Part shown: piece after piece, positions 11,926 through 23,200 of the stretch
How positions within the stretch are numbered: the first letter of the stretch is position 1
How the letters are laid out: each line of letters starts with the position of its first letter
Assembly: GCA_003415625.1 (NCBI GenBank)
Contig: PYIU01000005.1
Coordinates: 2,361,001-2,425,000, forward strand
Length of the DNA stretch: 64,000 nt
DNA from: Aquanectria penicillioides
Lineage: Eukaryota > Ascomycota > Sordariomycetes > Hypocreales > Nectriaceae
Direction of reading: 5' to 3'
Notes under the pieces: generated by a model
Databases searched by the model: none
What the model was told of the DNA's origin: nothing
Seen by the model: the letters and a program-made list of their open reading frames with translations, nothing else
Position numbers and translations under genes: made by a program

Positions 11926-13465
11926 CAAAGCTGATGATGATTAATCCTCAAGCAAAAGATGTTCCCCAAGTCGGCGTAAATGAAAGAAGCGCTCGGCACC
12001 CGGCATCCTGGAGCAGCGCCTTCGCTGCCTCGTCCTTCCCAGCAGGAATGCCAGCTGCAGCAAGCAAGCGCAAATGTCGGGTCCTCGGATCTCATGCCGC
12101 GGATCTAGCCGGCCGGAGGTGTGATCGACCAGGCTGAGGCGAGGAACACTGATAGTGCTGACAAGGGTGTGGCTTTTTCCTAGCCTAGGGCTCTGGTCAA
12201 AAACTGCTCCTCGCATACCGCTGGCGGGCCGGGGCATTGGTAGGGCTACTTTTCTGTGGGCAAAAATCTAGAGTACCGACATCAACACCTTTTGCGGACG
12301 CTCCAGCATTGTTGGTCACTGCTCTGTCCCAGGCGTGGACCATCTTGTAGGTTGCTGCCACCGCGCCGCACCGGCATTGAAAACCTGTCCACGTCAGATA
12401 TGATATGCGAGGGCCTGCCACGTGCGAATGTGACAAAAAAAAAAGGCGAAAAGAAAGGAGATGTGAGGAAAGAAGAAGGGCTCTGTCTCTGTCGTGTCTG
12501 ATGTCGTCCTCGATCTGTCATTGAAAGTCAGTGTGAGAGTAAAGGAGGAGAGATCAGACCGCACAAGGGTTACAGTGCGTACGTCTCTCTGCTCACGGCA
12601 GGTTACATGATTCCACACGGTGTTCCGCTTATGCACTTTAGGGAAGGTGTGTGTGCAGGGTAAGTCAGCTCAGTGAATTTCGCAATTTTGACATTTTGAA
12701 ATACCTGGGTACTCCAACACTGTCTCGGTTGTGCGAACTATCGACCTACCTAAAGTACCCAAGTAATTTTCCTAGGCGCTAGAGCACTGTTGTCAACATG
12801 AACCTTCGTGCAGGCTTCGTGTTCACGGCTCGTTAGCGGTCCCTCGGAATATGGAGACCAAGGGCGGATCGCAAAAGTGTCAACAACGACCCCTAAGCTT
12901 TGTCTCACCTGTCTTAACTGTCTTGATCGTCATTCCTGGGCCGCATAATATCCGGCCACGCACTGCCCGTAACATCTCTAAGCCGTGCTGTGGCAGATCC
13001 ATCGTATGCTCCTCGAGACACCGGTCTCGGAAATGCGGTGGTTGTCGGGGTGCCGGTCACGGTTGTTGACTAATCACTGGTTAAGGTCAGACAATTCCAC
13101 CTCCCCGAGACCCCAATTGTGCCGTCCTCCTTCGCCAATTACTTCCGCAAAAGTCAAACACAGCGAAGCAAAAAGCAAGCAGGTGTTGGGAGGACGAGGA
13201 CAGGACCAGTCACCGGTCTCGCCGACGAAAAGCCACGGCAAAAGCATAGCCAGATCCCAAGCCGGGTCCAGGGCCTGGCTTCTGGCGGGCTCCTGGGCCC
13301 GTTCTGGGGCGCCTCGGTGACTCGTTAGGGGTCTTGGTGCTGTCCATCAAAACTTGGGGGCTCTGGCTGCCACGCGGCTGGGGCGGAATGTCTTCAGGCG
13401 CACCGCAGCGTCAAACGGGCGGTGACAGGTCAACTTTTGCATCAGCGAACATCGCCCAGAGGTGA

Positions 13466-13799
13466 TGAACCCAGACAGTGCAAGCACCACTTTCACTTTA
13501 GCCCACCCCACGTCAGCACCGGATTTGTAGATCACTCCACTTTCTAAATCACCTCATAACCTATCATCTCGCTTATCTAATGTAGTTCACAAGACCTTTA
13601 TGTTTTACACTCCTACAACATGAATACCAGCGTGAACCCAGACAGTGCAAGCACCACTTTCACTTTAGCCCACCCCACGTCAGCACCGGATTTGTAGATC
13701 ACTCCACTTTCTAAATCACCTCATAACCTATCATCTCGCTTATCTAATGTAGTTCACAAGACCTTTATGTTTTACACTCCTACAACATGAATACCAGCG
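13466..13799. repeat. Perfect tandem duplication, 2 x 167 bp
   Basis: Copy 1 is 13466-13632 and copy 2 is 13633-13799; they begin TGAACCCAGACAG and end ATGAATACCAGCG and I find no difference between them by eye. The pair ends about 295 bp upstream of the eIF2B epsilon start codon, so it lies in the likely promoter or 5' UTR. No long open frame and no target-site duplication flanking it. Either a very recent duplication or an assembly artefact. Confidence 0.95.
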
Positions 13800-14093
13800 A
13801 GGAATGATGCACGAAGTCTATCGACCCTGGCGCTCCCCTTGGCCCCGTCGGACCGTATAGGGTAAGTAGCTCGCAGCGCGCCCGTGCACCTGCCAGACCT
13901 GCCAGCCGGGTCGCCTTAGTCATCCAGTACCCCGCCACACACCGAGCGTCACCGACGCTTCACCGAGGTGAGAAATTTCCCGTGCATGCTTGCAATTGAG
14001 TCACCGGCCGTAATTTTGACCTCGTCCGAGTAAATTCCAGCATCACACCCGCCTTTCGGTCTGCCTCAACGCACCACTTCCCACCTCCAGGCG

Positions 14094-16383
14094 ATGTCGC
14101 ACAAAGGGAACAGCAGCGCCAAGGGCAAAAAGTCCGCCAAAGCGGGCCCCGAGAGCAAGAGCGAGGATGTTCTGCAGGCGGTTGTAGGTGCCATCGCGGG
14201 GTACCCGGAAAGCTGGCGCAAACTAACCATATGTTCTAGGTCCTCGCCGACTCGTTCCAAGATAGATACCGGCCCTTCACTACGGAGAAGCCAAGAGTGA
14301 GGCTTCATACGAGTCAACTGCTGTTCCTGCGTCTGAGCTAACCACCCCACCCCAGTGCCTCCTGCCTCTTGCCAATACCCCCCTCATCGAATACACCCTC
14401 GAGTTCCTGGCTATGAATGGCGTCAACGAAGTTTACATCTACTGCGGCGCCCACACAGACCAAGTCGAAGATTATATTAGCCGTTCGCGATGGTCCACTG
14501 CCTCGCGAACGTGCCCGTTCTCGGTACTGCAGTTTGTCAGAGTGTCTGACGCACGATCTGTTGGCGATGTGCTCCGTGACATGGACAAGCGATCCTTGGT
14601 CGATGGAGACTTTATTCTAGTTCACGGAGACCTTGTCTCCAATATTATCCTTGACGGTGCCCTGGCAGCTCACCGCAAGCGTAGGGAGACCAGCGCCGCC
14701 AATATCATGACAATGGTTTTGCGAAGTGGAGGTCAGGAGGATCACCGGACTAAGACAAACGGAATTACACCCATTTTCGTGGTGGACACCAAGACTCAGC
14801 GGTGCCTGCATTATGACGAGATGAGCCCAATCAGTAGTGAGCATTACATGTCATTGGACCCTGCGGTAGTTGATGAGCTGTCAACCGAATTCGAGATTCG
14901 ATCCGACCTCATCGACGCCCAGATTGATATCTGCACGCCCGAGGTTCTGGCATTGTGGTCGGAAAGCTTCGACTATGAATTAGCTAGAAAGAACTTCCTT
15001 CATGGTGTGCTAAAGGACTGGGAACTCAACGGCAAAATGATTTATGCAGAGATCTTCGACGAAGGCTACGCTGCTCGTGCCAGCAACCTGCAGATGTACG
15101 ATGCCATTAGTCGCGATGTTCTGAGCCGGTGGACATACCCATTCGTCCCTGAGTGCAACCTCCTACCAAAGCAAACATACCAGCGCCATATCAACGGTGT
15201 AGTGGTAGAAGAGGGCGCTTTCCATGCCAACGACGCCAAGATCTCGAAGTCGATTATTGGCAGGGACAGCACCATTGGATCCGGAAGCAAGGTCTCCAAC
15301 AGTATAATCGGTCGGGATTGTAAGATTGGCGCCAACGTCGTGTTGGAGGACTGCTTTATCTGGAACGATGCAATCATTGAGGATGGAGCTAGGATATCTC
15401 GCTCCATTGTGGCTGACTCTGCCGTTATTGGCAAGAACAGCACGCTCCCTGCTGGTTCTCTTGTGTCGTTTGGCGTGAAGATCGGCGAGGGTATATCCCT
15501 TTCCCAGAATGCTGTTGTATCCTCAGTGGCTGCTGATGGCACTCCCACAACCCCTGATATTGATTTGCTTGGCGCTGCTACTAATGCCGCACCCTTCGTC
15601 GACCCCGAGGATGACGAGGTCGATGACGAAGATCCTGCTCTCCTTCAGAAGTCGCTGATTTACTCCCTGGCCGAGTTCAACATTTCCACCTCATCTGTCT
15701 CAACTCTCTCCTCTGAAATTTCCGACGACGACGACTTCGATCAAACCGCTCACACGGACGCTGACGCCTCTACCCGCTCTCGTCTCTCCTCCTTCGCCTC
15801 TGATGAGGCTGGCGAGAAGCTTTCTTTCCACAACGATGCTGTCCATGGACTGCTTGATGCACTCCGAGCCGAGTCTGGCGATTTCGACTCCGCCAAGCTC
15901 GAATTCATGGGTCTCCGCCTCGCCAATGACGCCTCGGACTCCATGATGCGCCGCGCTGTTGCCACTGCCTTTGCTCGCCGCGCCGCCGAGCTACTCACGC
16001 CCGAGTACGGGCCCCTGGAGCCAAGCAAGGCTGCCGAGAAGGCTCTCACAGCCCGAAAGGGTGCATCCAAGTTCGTCGACGAGGTTGGCGTTGGCGGCGG
16101 TGAGCCTGAGCAAGTCGAGTTCATCCTCGCCCTGCAGAAGGCTCTTGTACACGCCAAGGGCTCCGAACAGTCCCGTGTTGGCACTCTGCTCGCCGCTATG
16201 CTGCAGCAGCTCTACGCCCTTGATATCCTCGAGGAGGAGGGTATCCTCGGTTGGTGGGAGGATGCGCGCACCGTCGAGGGCGAGGGCATGGCTGGTCTCA
16301 AGGAGAAGTGCCGTGTTCTAGTTGAGTGGCTCGAGAACGCCGAGGAGGAAGATGATGAAGACGATAGCGACGATGATGAATAA
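14094..16383 (+). CDS. gcd6: Translation initiation factor eIF2B subunit epsilon (catalytic GEF subunit)
   Basis: Catalytic subunit of the eIF2B guanine-nucleotide exchange factor that recycles eIF2-GDP in the cytosol. Three exons in phase: 14094-14183, 14240-14296 and 14356-16383; 724 residues. The joined start reads QAVVLADSFQDRYRPFT, then PRCLLPLANTPLIEYTLEFL. This is the nucleotidyltransferase-like N-terminal domain, without which the long open frame from 14413 would lack its P-loop-like region. Left-handed beta-helix hexapeptide repeats lie at about 336-425 (SKSIIGRDSTIGSGSKVSNS, SRSIVADSAVIGKN). A C-terminal W2/eIF5C HEAT domain follows at about 540-710, then an acidic tail (EEDDEDDSDDDE). 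Length and order match yeast Gcd6. Upstream lies the 167-bp duplication. Confidence 0.96.
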
Positions 16384-16836
16384 ATGGGTCAAATGGTTTC
16401 CTTGTCTGTATAGGTAGATAGAGAAGGAGTTTAAAAAACGACAGATTTGACAAGTCCACAATAAAAGCAGTCACTGAATCCCTGGATGTGATGAACAATC
16501 TGTAAAGCAGTGCTTTGCTGCCAAGCCAAAGCCCGAGTGCCTCCCTTTTTTCTTTTTTACATTCCCATTAGGTATCATATTCACTGCCCTTCCTTGACGC
16601 CTTGCACCATATTGCCAGGTAATACTCCGCAAAACGCTGAAACCGAGTACAAGCCATGATCCCTTCAAACAAAACCGACCGAGCCCAGTCCACAGGGGCA
16701 CCATATTTCATGATGTTAATACACCACAGGCCTATCATTGACTGCGAGAGGAGAAGGGACGACGACGAAGCATCGTCGGGACGCCAGAATGCAGGTGGGC
16801 ACTAAGACCTCCCTCGGTGACGGCGATATACTACTT
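16384..16836. other. Convergent 3' flanks, no gene
   Basis: Space between the stop codons of the convergent eIF2B epsilon and HAD-SAK genes; holds their 3' UTRs. Nothing else recognised. Confidence 0.6.
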
Positions 16837-18698
16837 CTAATAGTAATTCCCCAGGTCCGAGCTGTTGTTTGCCCCATAACCGCCCATAGGTCGGCCCTGA
16901 GGGCCTGCTGCCGGGCCACGAGGCGGTTGCGCAGTCCATCCAGCACTAGGGCCTGTAGGGGCCGACGGCGGAGCTTGAGACTGGCTGGATGGCTGGTGGG
17001 CATCATCATAATCAACCTGAGGACCATATCCACCCTGCTGATTTCTGGGCTCAACGTCGTCGAGGGATCGGTAGTTGAAACCCCCCCGACCGCGGCCGCC
17101 TTTGCCTCCCCTTGAAGCATTGCGGAAGCCACGGTTGGCGTTACCTCCACGGCCTCGTCCCTGTCCAGAGCCTCCGCGGCCGCCGGAGTGGTAACCCCGG
17201 GACTCACTCCGACCACCGAATTGGCCGTGGGTGTTTCTTTGGTTCCAGTCATCCTCGGCTGTGTGCTTCCGTTTCGATGTCTTATTGGCAAAGAGGCTTT
17301 CGTATGCATCTTCTCGAGGGTCCTCGGCCTCGATTCGCAAAATTACCTTCTCGCCAACAACGGTCTCAAAGACAAATGCCTTCTCTGGCGGAACTGGCTG
17401 CCAGTTTTGAATCTTACCAGCATCTATCGGACGAGCTCCCTTTCTCAACGCAAGCACCACGAGGGGACTGGGGTTGTCTGTGTGGAACTTGGCAGTCGGA
17501 GGGACTGGTCGTAGGCAAGCGGCCCAAATGCTATTCTCGAAGCAAGCGGTGCCGGTAACTTCCCACTTCATCTTGCTGCCCATGCCGCCAACCTTTTCTA
17601 GGATACTGGCGGGACAGGGGCGGGGGCAGATGAGAATATTGTTTGCATGATACTTGAGTTCGTTCTGAGGCAAGTTCGAAGGGATTTGGGCCAACTGAAT
17701 GAGCTTCTTGGTATCATCGGGGCTGATCATGTAGCCAGTGAAGAAGACAGTTTTCTTAATCCTGAGCTTATTCTGGCGGGCGGATGGCTGCTTGGAGACC
17801 ATCTCGTTGTGAATGTTGATCATGTGCTGGACTTCGGCCACCTCGACAACAGGATCAAGGGTCGAGGTAGTGTCTGCCACCTGGACCACCTCGGCGGTCA
17901 AGGGTCCACGTGTGGGCATTGTGTTCTGCCTGCGGTTGTACTCGGCAAAGAAATCACGGAATCCTTTAGTATGCTTTGGCCTGTCTTCGTAGATCCGGAT
18001 GTCTTCTGCACCTTTGTATGTCTCCATGAGCGCCTCAAGGAAGAGCTGCTTGAAGTGCATAGTGTTCTGGAATCGTTGATTGTTGGGGCTGACTTGAGGC
18101 TTGAGGCCAGCCATGTCAAACTCGAGTTCCTTGGCCGCAACCATTTTGCAGATTAGATCTGCGAAGCCCTGCTCCGAGCGGCCGGTCAGCAGGACGCAGA
18201 GAGCGTCCTTTTGCTTGATGCTCAACCTGACGAGCTCGACGATTTTGTCATTCCACCAACCCTCCCATGCACGCTCTTCCTCCTTTCCGACACCCTCGCC
18301 AGTGGCCGCAAGTATCCGGTTGTCGTGCCACCAGCCGCCATTGACGAAAACTTCCTGGCTGGATAGTGTTCCAATCGTTGGGCCGTTCCAAAGCGATGGG
18401 TTGGGGAGAGGCGTCTTGAACACTGGCAACAAAATTGTAAACAATCAGCAACCGGGTCGGCTTCGGGGACTGGCGCAAAGCCAGCTGAGCAAGGGCGGCA
18501 CTCACAGGTATTGTCAAAGTCGTAGACGTGCAGCGACTTGATATCCTCAACAGCGGGCAGAGGCTTGTTCAAGACAGACCAGCGTCCTAGAGCCGTGATG
18601 GTAAAATGAGAGGCTTGGGGAGTTTGAGGAGCCTGGGGAGCCTGAGGAACAGCAGCGGCGGCGGCAGCGCCATGGTACGCGCTGTACGCTGAGGCCAT
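16837..18698 (-). CDS. HAD-superfamily 'Swiss Army Knife RNA repair-like' protein with RGG-rich tail
   Basis: Two exons, 18698-18506 and 18422-16837, joined in phase; 592 residues. Start ATG at 18698 opens an Ala/Gln/Pro-rich leader. The HAD_SAK_1-type domain carries motif I DFDNTLF (nucleophile Asp60, acid/base Asp62) reconstituted across the intron, then WWHDNRILAATGEGV and motif II LLTGRS (about 142-146). A conserved middle region with FFTGYMISPDDTKKLIQL follows. The C-terminus from about residue 465 is Arg/Gly-rich with many RGG/GRG triplets, then Gln/Pro/Ala-rich, typical of RNA-binding tails. Role is inferred: phosphatase-like fold acting on RNA or an RNA-bound substrate; catalytic activity is not demonstrated from sequence. 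Divergent from the DUF167 gene (697 bp apart). Confidence 0.9.
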
Positions 18699-19395
18699 GG
18701 CCCTCGACACGACGCAGGGTTTGCGAAGGCGAGGGGCGGCTGCGCAGCGGCAGGGCAGCGTCTGCCGGGGATACGAAACGATGTATGTGGATGTAGATGT
18801 TGTTATGTTCGTGGCCGCAGAGGTCGGAATCGCGGTCGCGGTTGAAGCTGAGGTCGAGGTCGAGGTCGAGTTTGGGGCTTGTGTAACTAGAAATGGCTGC
18901 ACCTCGCTCTTCTGCTGGAGAATTATCGATGAAAGGCTGCGGCGTCGGCGGTGGGGCACAGCGACCGCCAAGCTGCTTCTGCTTTCTTCCCTGGAGCAGT
19001 CGCTGATGGCCTGAGGCTTCAGCGCGTTTATAGGCGACAGACGCCGCATTCTCCAGTGGAGCTTGAGCTTGGACGGGTCCATCATTTTTCAATATCTCAC
19101 AGTCTCTAAGTCGATGACAGGGAAAGGCTCTACCTCCCAGACGACGCCAGCTTGGGGAAGCTCTTGATCAGCTCAACGAAAAATAATCATAGTTTGAAGG
19201 GGGACACAACTGCCAATAAAGCTGCAGCGTTTTCGGGCAACGGGATGTAATACCATCCAAAAGGGCATTACCCCTCACAGTTGACAATCCGCCTGACGCA
19301 TCCCAGCTCAAGCAACCTTCAGCCAACTTTTGTGGTGCACCAACTCTGCATCAAATCAGACTTTGAGCGCCACGGCAAGGGCATGGACACTGACC
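18699..19395. promoter_or_regulatory. Shared divergent 5' region of the HAD-SAK and DUF167 genes
   Basis: 697 bp between two start codons on opposite strands, so it must hold both promoters and 5' UTRs. Includes GC-rich alternating GTCGAG/GAGGTC runs at about 18840-18870. No TATA-like element stands out. Confidence 0.5.
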
Positions 19396-19748
19396 ATGGC
19401 GTCCTCTAGCGCCGCCATTCGCTTTGTTACCGGAACCAAAAAATCCCCCCTCGGCTCGCTCCATCTGCAGCTTCATGTCAAGCCCGGCGCCAGCAAGAAC
19501 CGCGAGGGCGTCCTCGCCGTGACCGATGAAGCAATTGAGCTCTGTGTGGCTGCCCAGGCTAGAGAAGGCGAGGCAAACAAGGCCGTCGTCCAGGTCCTCA
19601 GCTCCGTTCTGGGCGTTCCCAAGTCGAGGCTGCAGCTAACCCATGGCCTCAAGTCACGCGATAAGACGATCGTCCTGGGGATATCAAGGGCGACGGCGAG
19701 GAGTTTGCGAAAAGAATTCGGGAGTTGTTGGACAAAGCCGTCGAATGA
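19396..19748 (+). CDS. DUF167 (YggU-like) family protein, apparent one-base frameshift near the C-terminus
   Basis: Small conserved domain of unknown function found from bacteria to eukaryotes. Start ATG at 19396 in an ACCATGG context; an in-frame upstream ATG-like start at 19330 is less likely. The reading [40 protein letters not shown] and [11 protein letters not shown] is typical. After IVLG the open frame degenerates and runs to 19761. The +1 frame from 19680 instead gives [20 protein letters not shown] then VE and stop at 19746-19748, exactly the expected family C-terminus. One extra G in the G4 run at 19677-19680 would restore it. No plausible intron fits. Predicted length about 118 residues when read through. 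Confidence 0.85.
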
Positions 19749-20183
19749 GCAACCATCTTGACCCTCCGCTGGGATGAAAGATTATCTTTCTTGCCCTGCA
19801 AAGGTCCCTTTACACGCCGAACCAGGGTTCAAGAGGACGCCACCAGGCCAATAGACCGTCATCAAACAACAACAGTTTTATCAAACGAACAAATCAGATG
19901 ACACTCCTCCCCATCTATGAATACGCGTCCTATCTCGGTCAATATCCGGGGTAGCGGCTTTGATTTACGACGAGCTTGGCATGCAATTGAATCGATTAAG
20001 ATGAATCTGAACAATCTGCTGTTTAACCTGATTGTGACATTCCGCTTACCGGCTGGGTTGAGTGACTAGTCACTCAACCCAGCCGGTACCTCCCATGCAG
20101 TTTGGCGCAACATACCCCGCAACAACGCCGCTGACCCGCATAATCCTAATTTGGAGACCCGAAGTCACAAGCAGCTCAAACAA
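19749..20183. other. Intergenic, contains a long palindrome
   Basis: Presumed 3' UTR of the DUF167 gene and 5' flank of tRNA-Thr. The only notable element is the 42-bp palindrome listed separately. Confidence 0.6.
20047..20088. repeat. Perfect 42-bp palindrome without spacer
   Basis: Each arm is 21 nt (TACCGGCTGGGTTGAGTGACT and its exact reverse complement), with the centre between 20067 and 20068 at CTAG. Symmetry breaks immediately outside (T at 20046 against C at 20089). It sits 95 bp upstream of the tRNA-Thr gene. Not a terminator-like hairpin for either neighbour and not part of an obvious repeat family in this window. Confidence 0.97.
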
Positions 20184-20280
20184 GCCCCGTTGGCTCAGTG
20201 GTAAAGCGTATCACTAGTAAGCGATTCAAACACGTTTTCACGAAATGATAAGATCACTGGTTCGATTCCAGTACGGGGCA
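20184..20280 (+). tRNA. tRNA-Thr (anticodon AGU) with intron
   Basis: Acceptor stem GCCCCGT pairs with ACGGGGC and discriminator A is at 20280. D arm is GCTCAGTGGTAAAGC (one weak pair) and the anticodon stem is TATCA/TGATA. Loop CTAGTA gives anticodon AGT (DNA), and T arm is ACTGG-TTCGATT-CCAGT. About 25 nt are inserted one base 3' of the anticodon, the canonical position for an eukaryotic nuclear tRNA intron. Internal A and B boxes are intact; a T-rich stretch after the gene (TTTCTTTT, then TTTTTT near 20321) can serve as the Pol III terminator. Confidence 0.93.
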
Positions 20281-23200
20281 AGAGCGAATGCTTACCTTTC
20301 TTTTGGTGTTCTCGACTATTTTTTGACAGTTGTATTTTTCTGCATCTTAAATAAAGCCTGAGTGAGTATCACGGGTTTAGTGTCCACCTTTTGCAGCAGG
20401 CCAGCCAGGCAACATGCGTGTAACACTTAGCTCGCAAGCGCACTTGCTCGTGCCTTCTCTTTGATGTTTTCCCCTTGCATCCTAAGGGTAGGTACATAGG
20501 TACATTACATACATCCATTAACAACTCCTTGTGATAAATTATACCATCCTTGGGTTGGGTTCTTGCTTAGGGTCTTATTTAGGGAGGTCAGTCAACTCTT
20601 CTTTATCTCCTCATTTTTTCGCTCGGTAGTACCGTGCTGTTGACACTAATCTCATTGATCCTGATCATCTGGCAGGAAGGCCGTTGGTTTCTTCTGGCTT
20701 TGGTCTGTGACGAGCCCTACCTAGATTGTGTATTTCACCCAGTGTAGAGGACAAATTCTTTCGGGATTTAAACTTGTATGATTCTGAGTTCCCTCAAAGA
20801 TGCATCTAGAAATAAAGATCCGTGTTTAATGTCGATAACAAATGATCCGAACAAAGAACACAGAGAGAGCGATATCTTCTCATCGCGATCGTCATGATCG
20901 GCGCTTTTTGGCTGCCAAATTGAACACACCCTTACCCTAGACCCCCAGTCATGAGCAAACCAACTGGGAAACAACACCTGACCCGAGGAGCTGATAAAGG
21001 GGATTGACTAAAGCGAAATCATTGAAAAAATGAAATCATCATGGCGCCATCTCGAAAAAAAAAATGGCACTAGTCGTGAGGTGCAAACAATCTGCACACG
21101 AAGCTCCTGAAGGGGGGATTGTCGTCGTCATCTACTGGAGTCCTGACGTCGCCCCCAATCATTTCCCGTGTTCAGTCTCTCTTTGCCAATTGATGATGCC
21201 AAACAACTGTTTTAATGCCGGCTCGAGAATGAAGAATGATTTCTTCTTCGGTTCTACAGTCCATCGCTCCGAGAATCATCTGGTCCCGTCGCTCCAGGAT
21301 GACGACTCGCACATCTTGTGGTCAATTTGCAGATCCCTCCCACCCTTATTCATCGCACATCATATCCATAGCTTCCCCGCACCGCCGGGATCCTCTTTGC
21401 TTCTAGTTTCCCATTGACCAGAAAGCTGCACCGCGTCAATTGAGTTGTACAGCGTCTTCGTTCGCCTGAAGTGGATAAGGATACCTGGACGGGCCTTGGC
21501 GCTGCGCTTGAGAACGGGCAACCATCGAACTCCTCGTGCCCCGTTGAATGAAGGAGCTTCATAGACATTCCGTCGCCCTCATGGAGGAGACGATGGACTT
21601 GCCCGAACAGGAAGTTTGCTGGCCAAACCTGTTCCCGTTATTGGCCATGCTTGTGGTACCTCTGTATTAGGGGGGAGGGGGGGACCTATCTCTGCAGATT
21701 GACGGCAGAGATCTTGCGAGAGGGAAGTTTCCATGAGATTGCAGCAACTTTGCTATTAGTATCTCGTTAGGTGAATGAAAAAGAAGCCAAGGCCGTCCCT
21801 ACTTCAACGCTGGTTGAAGTGTAGCCGTTTCCCCTAATGTTGCCTAAACCTCCAAAGCAGCTGGCTTCTTTATGACTATCCCACATCACCATCTCTCAAT
21901 CACCTCCCAGGAGCCTCCCGAGAGACTAATCTAACACCCCCCGTTCCGCAGTAGGAGATGCATGCCGCCCAATGGAGAGGCAGGCCTCGACGCTGATGGA
22001 AAGTGACTTATGGCTCATAGCTTTGTCGATCCCCCTCATGGCCACAGCACACCCCCCTTCGATCTAGGCCGGGGTCTTTTGGTCTTGCAGCGAAGTGCGG
22101 CCATTCAGCAGCCAAAGCTCGACTGCAATGCGTTTCTAGTGACGGCCAAGACCGTTCTGGCCCACGTTTGCATCGCCACATGGTAGCGAACGGTTTCTAC
22201 ATAGTAAGTTAGGAGGCGCCTTTTTGCGCCTTTTGCACTTTTCTGCGTTGGAGCCACTCCAGCGCCAGACCACCACGCCACATGGCACGCTGGCTGGCCC
22301 AGAATCTGGAACTGTTTCAATATCCGTACGGCCCGTTGAAACAATCCTTGCTCAGCTGAGCAGCTGCTGCCGCGGGTCTGCAGTGAGGCGGTTGCGCGTT
22401 TTGTCGATCATCACCCCCTGAGAATGGTGAGGCGCAAACTCAGTTGTGGCTAGTAATGCCGGGCCGACACAACCGTGACAATCGACCTGGGACGACAGCC
22501 AGAGACAGAAACAAGTGAGTCAGTTGGGTAATAACTGCTGCCCAAGAAGGATGGATCCGATGGCCGATGCTGTGAGACTCAGATGCGTAGCATGGGTATC
22601 AGCGTATTCCTCCTATCCGGCACAAGAAGGATCATGTTTTGGGCTTACAGCAGAGTCAAGCGTGCTCAGCCACGCGCAACCCAATCCACCACCCATGAGC
22701 CACAGGAATCTGCAGGAGGGGCGGGATCTTACAAGGCAAGGAGAAACATGTGGTTCCAGGTCCCGAAGTCCGAGCTTAGACCAAAGGGGAGATTCGGAAG
22801 CGACAGAGATCGACCATGATTGTTCCCTGTGCTCTATGTATGCGTACCCATGTGCAAACCTCCACGACCAATTACACGGCGTAACCCGCCAGCCAACCAG
22901 ACTGCAAACTTGACACAGCCAATACAACCAATCTGAAGATGAATCTAACATGGCACCATTGATTGACCCATCATCCGGAACCTATCCGGAATCCCAACCT
23001 TCGCCACATCCTTTCGTCTTCATCTCCCCAAACCTTACCTTCAGGGTCTCGAACCATTGGCACAAGGATGACGACCAAAAATACGCCTAGCCATCCATTA
23101 TGCGTACGTAGTCGTCCAAGGACACACCGAAAGCATCCGTCGCTACCCAACCCCAGCAGGCATATCTACCTACGTCGGGCAAGCTGCTATGGTTGCTTCC

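Larger units (their letters stand above)
9150..14093. other. 5-kb intergenic region between skn7 and eIF2B epsilon
   Basis: Contains divergent 5' flanks of two genes. I see no convincing gene. Open frames of up to 450 codons at 8622-9974 (-) exist only because the GC-rich skn7 leader lacks stops and because one overlaps skn7 exons. Notable DNA: an 11-bp tandem repeat (10049-10101), a G22 run (11904-11925), TACTCCGTACTCCGTA at 11804-11819, and an exact 167-bp tandem duplication (13466-13799). Confidence 0.55.

Noticed and set aside
18222..19085. 287-codon minus-strand open frame across the HAD-SAK start
   Set aside because: Shares the first exon of the HAD-SAK gene, then reads into its intron and out of frame in exon 2; upstream part is leader DNA.
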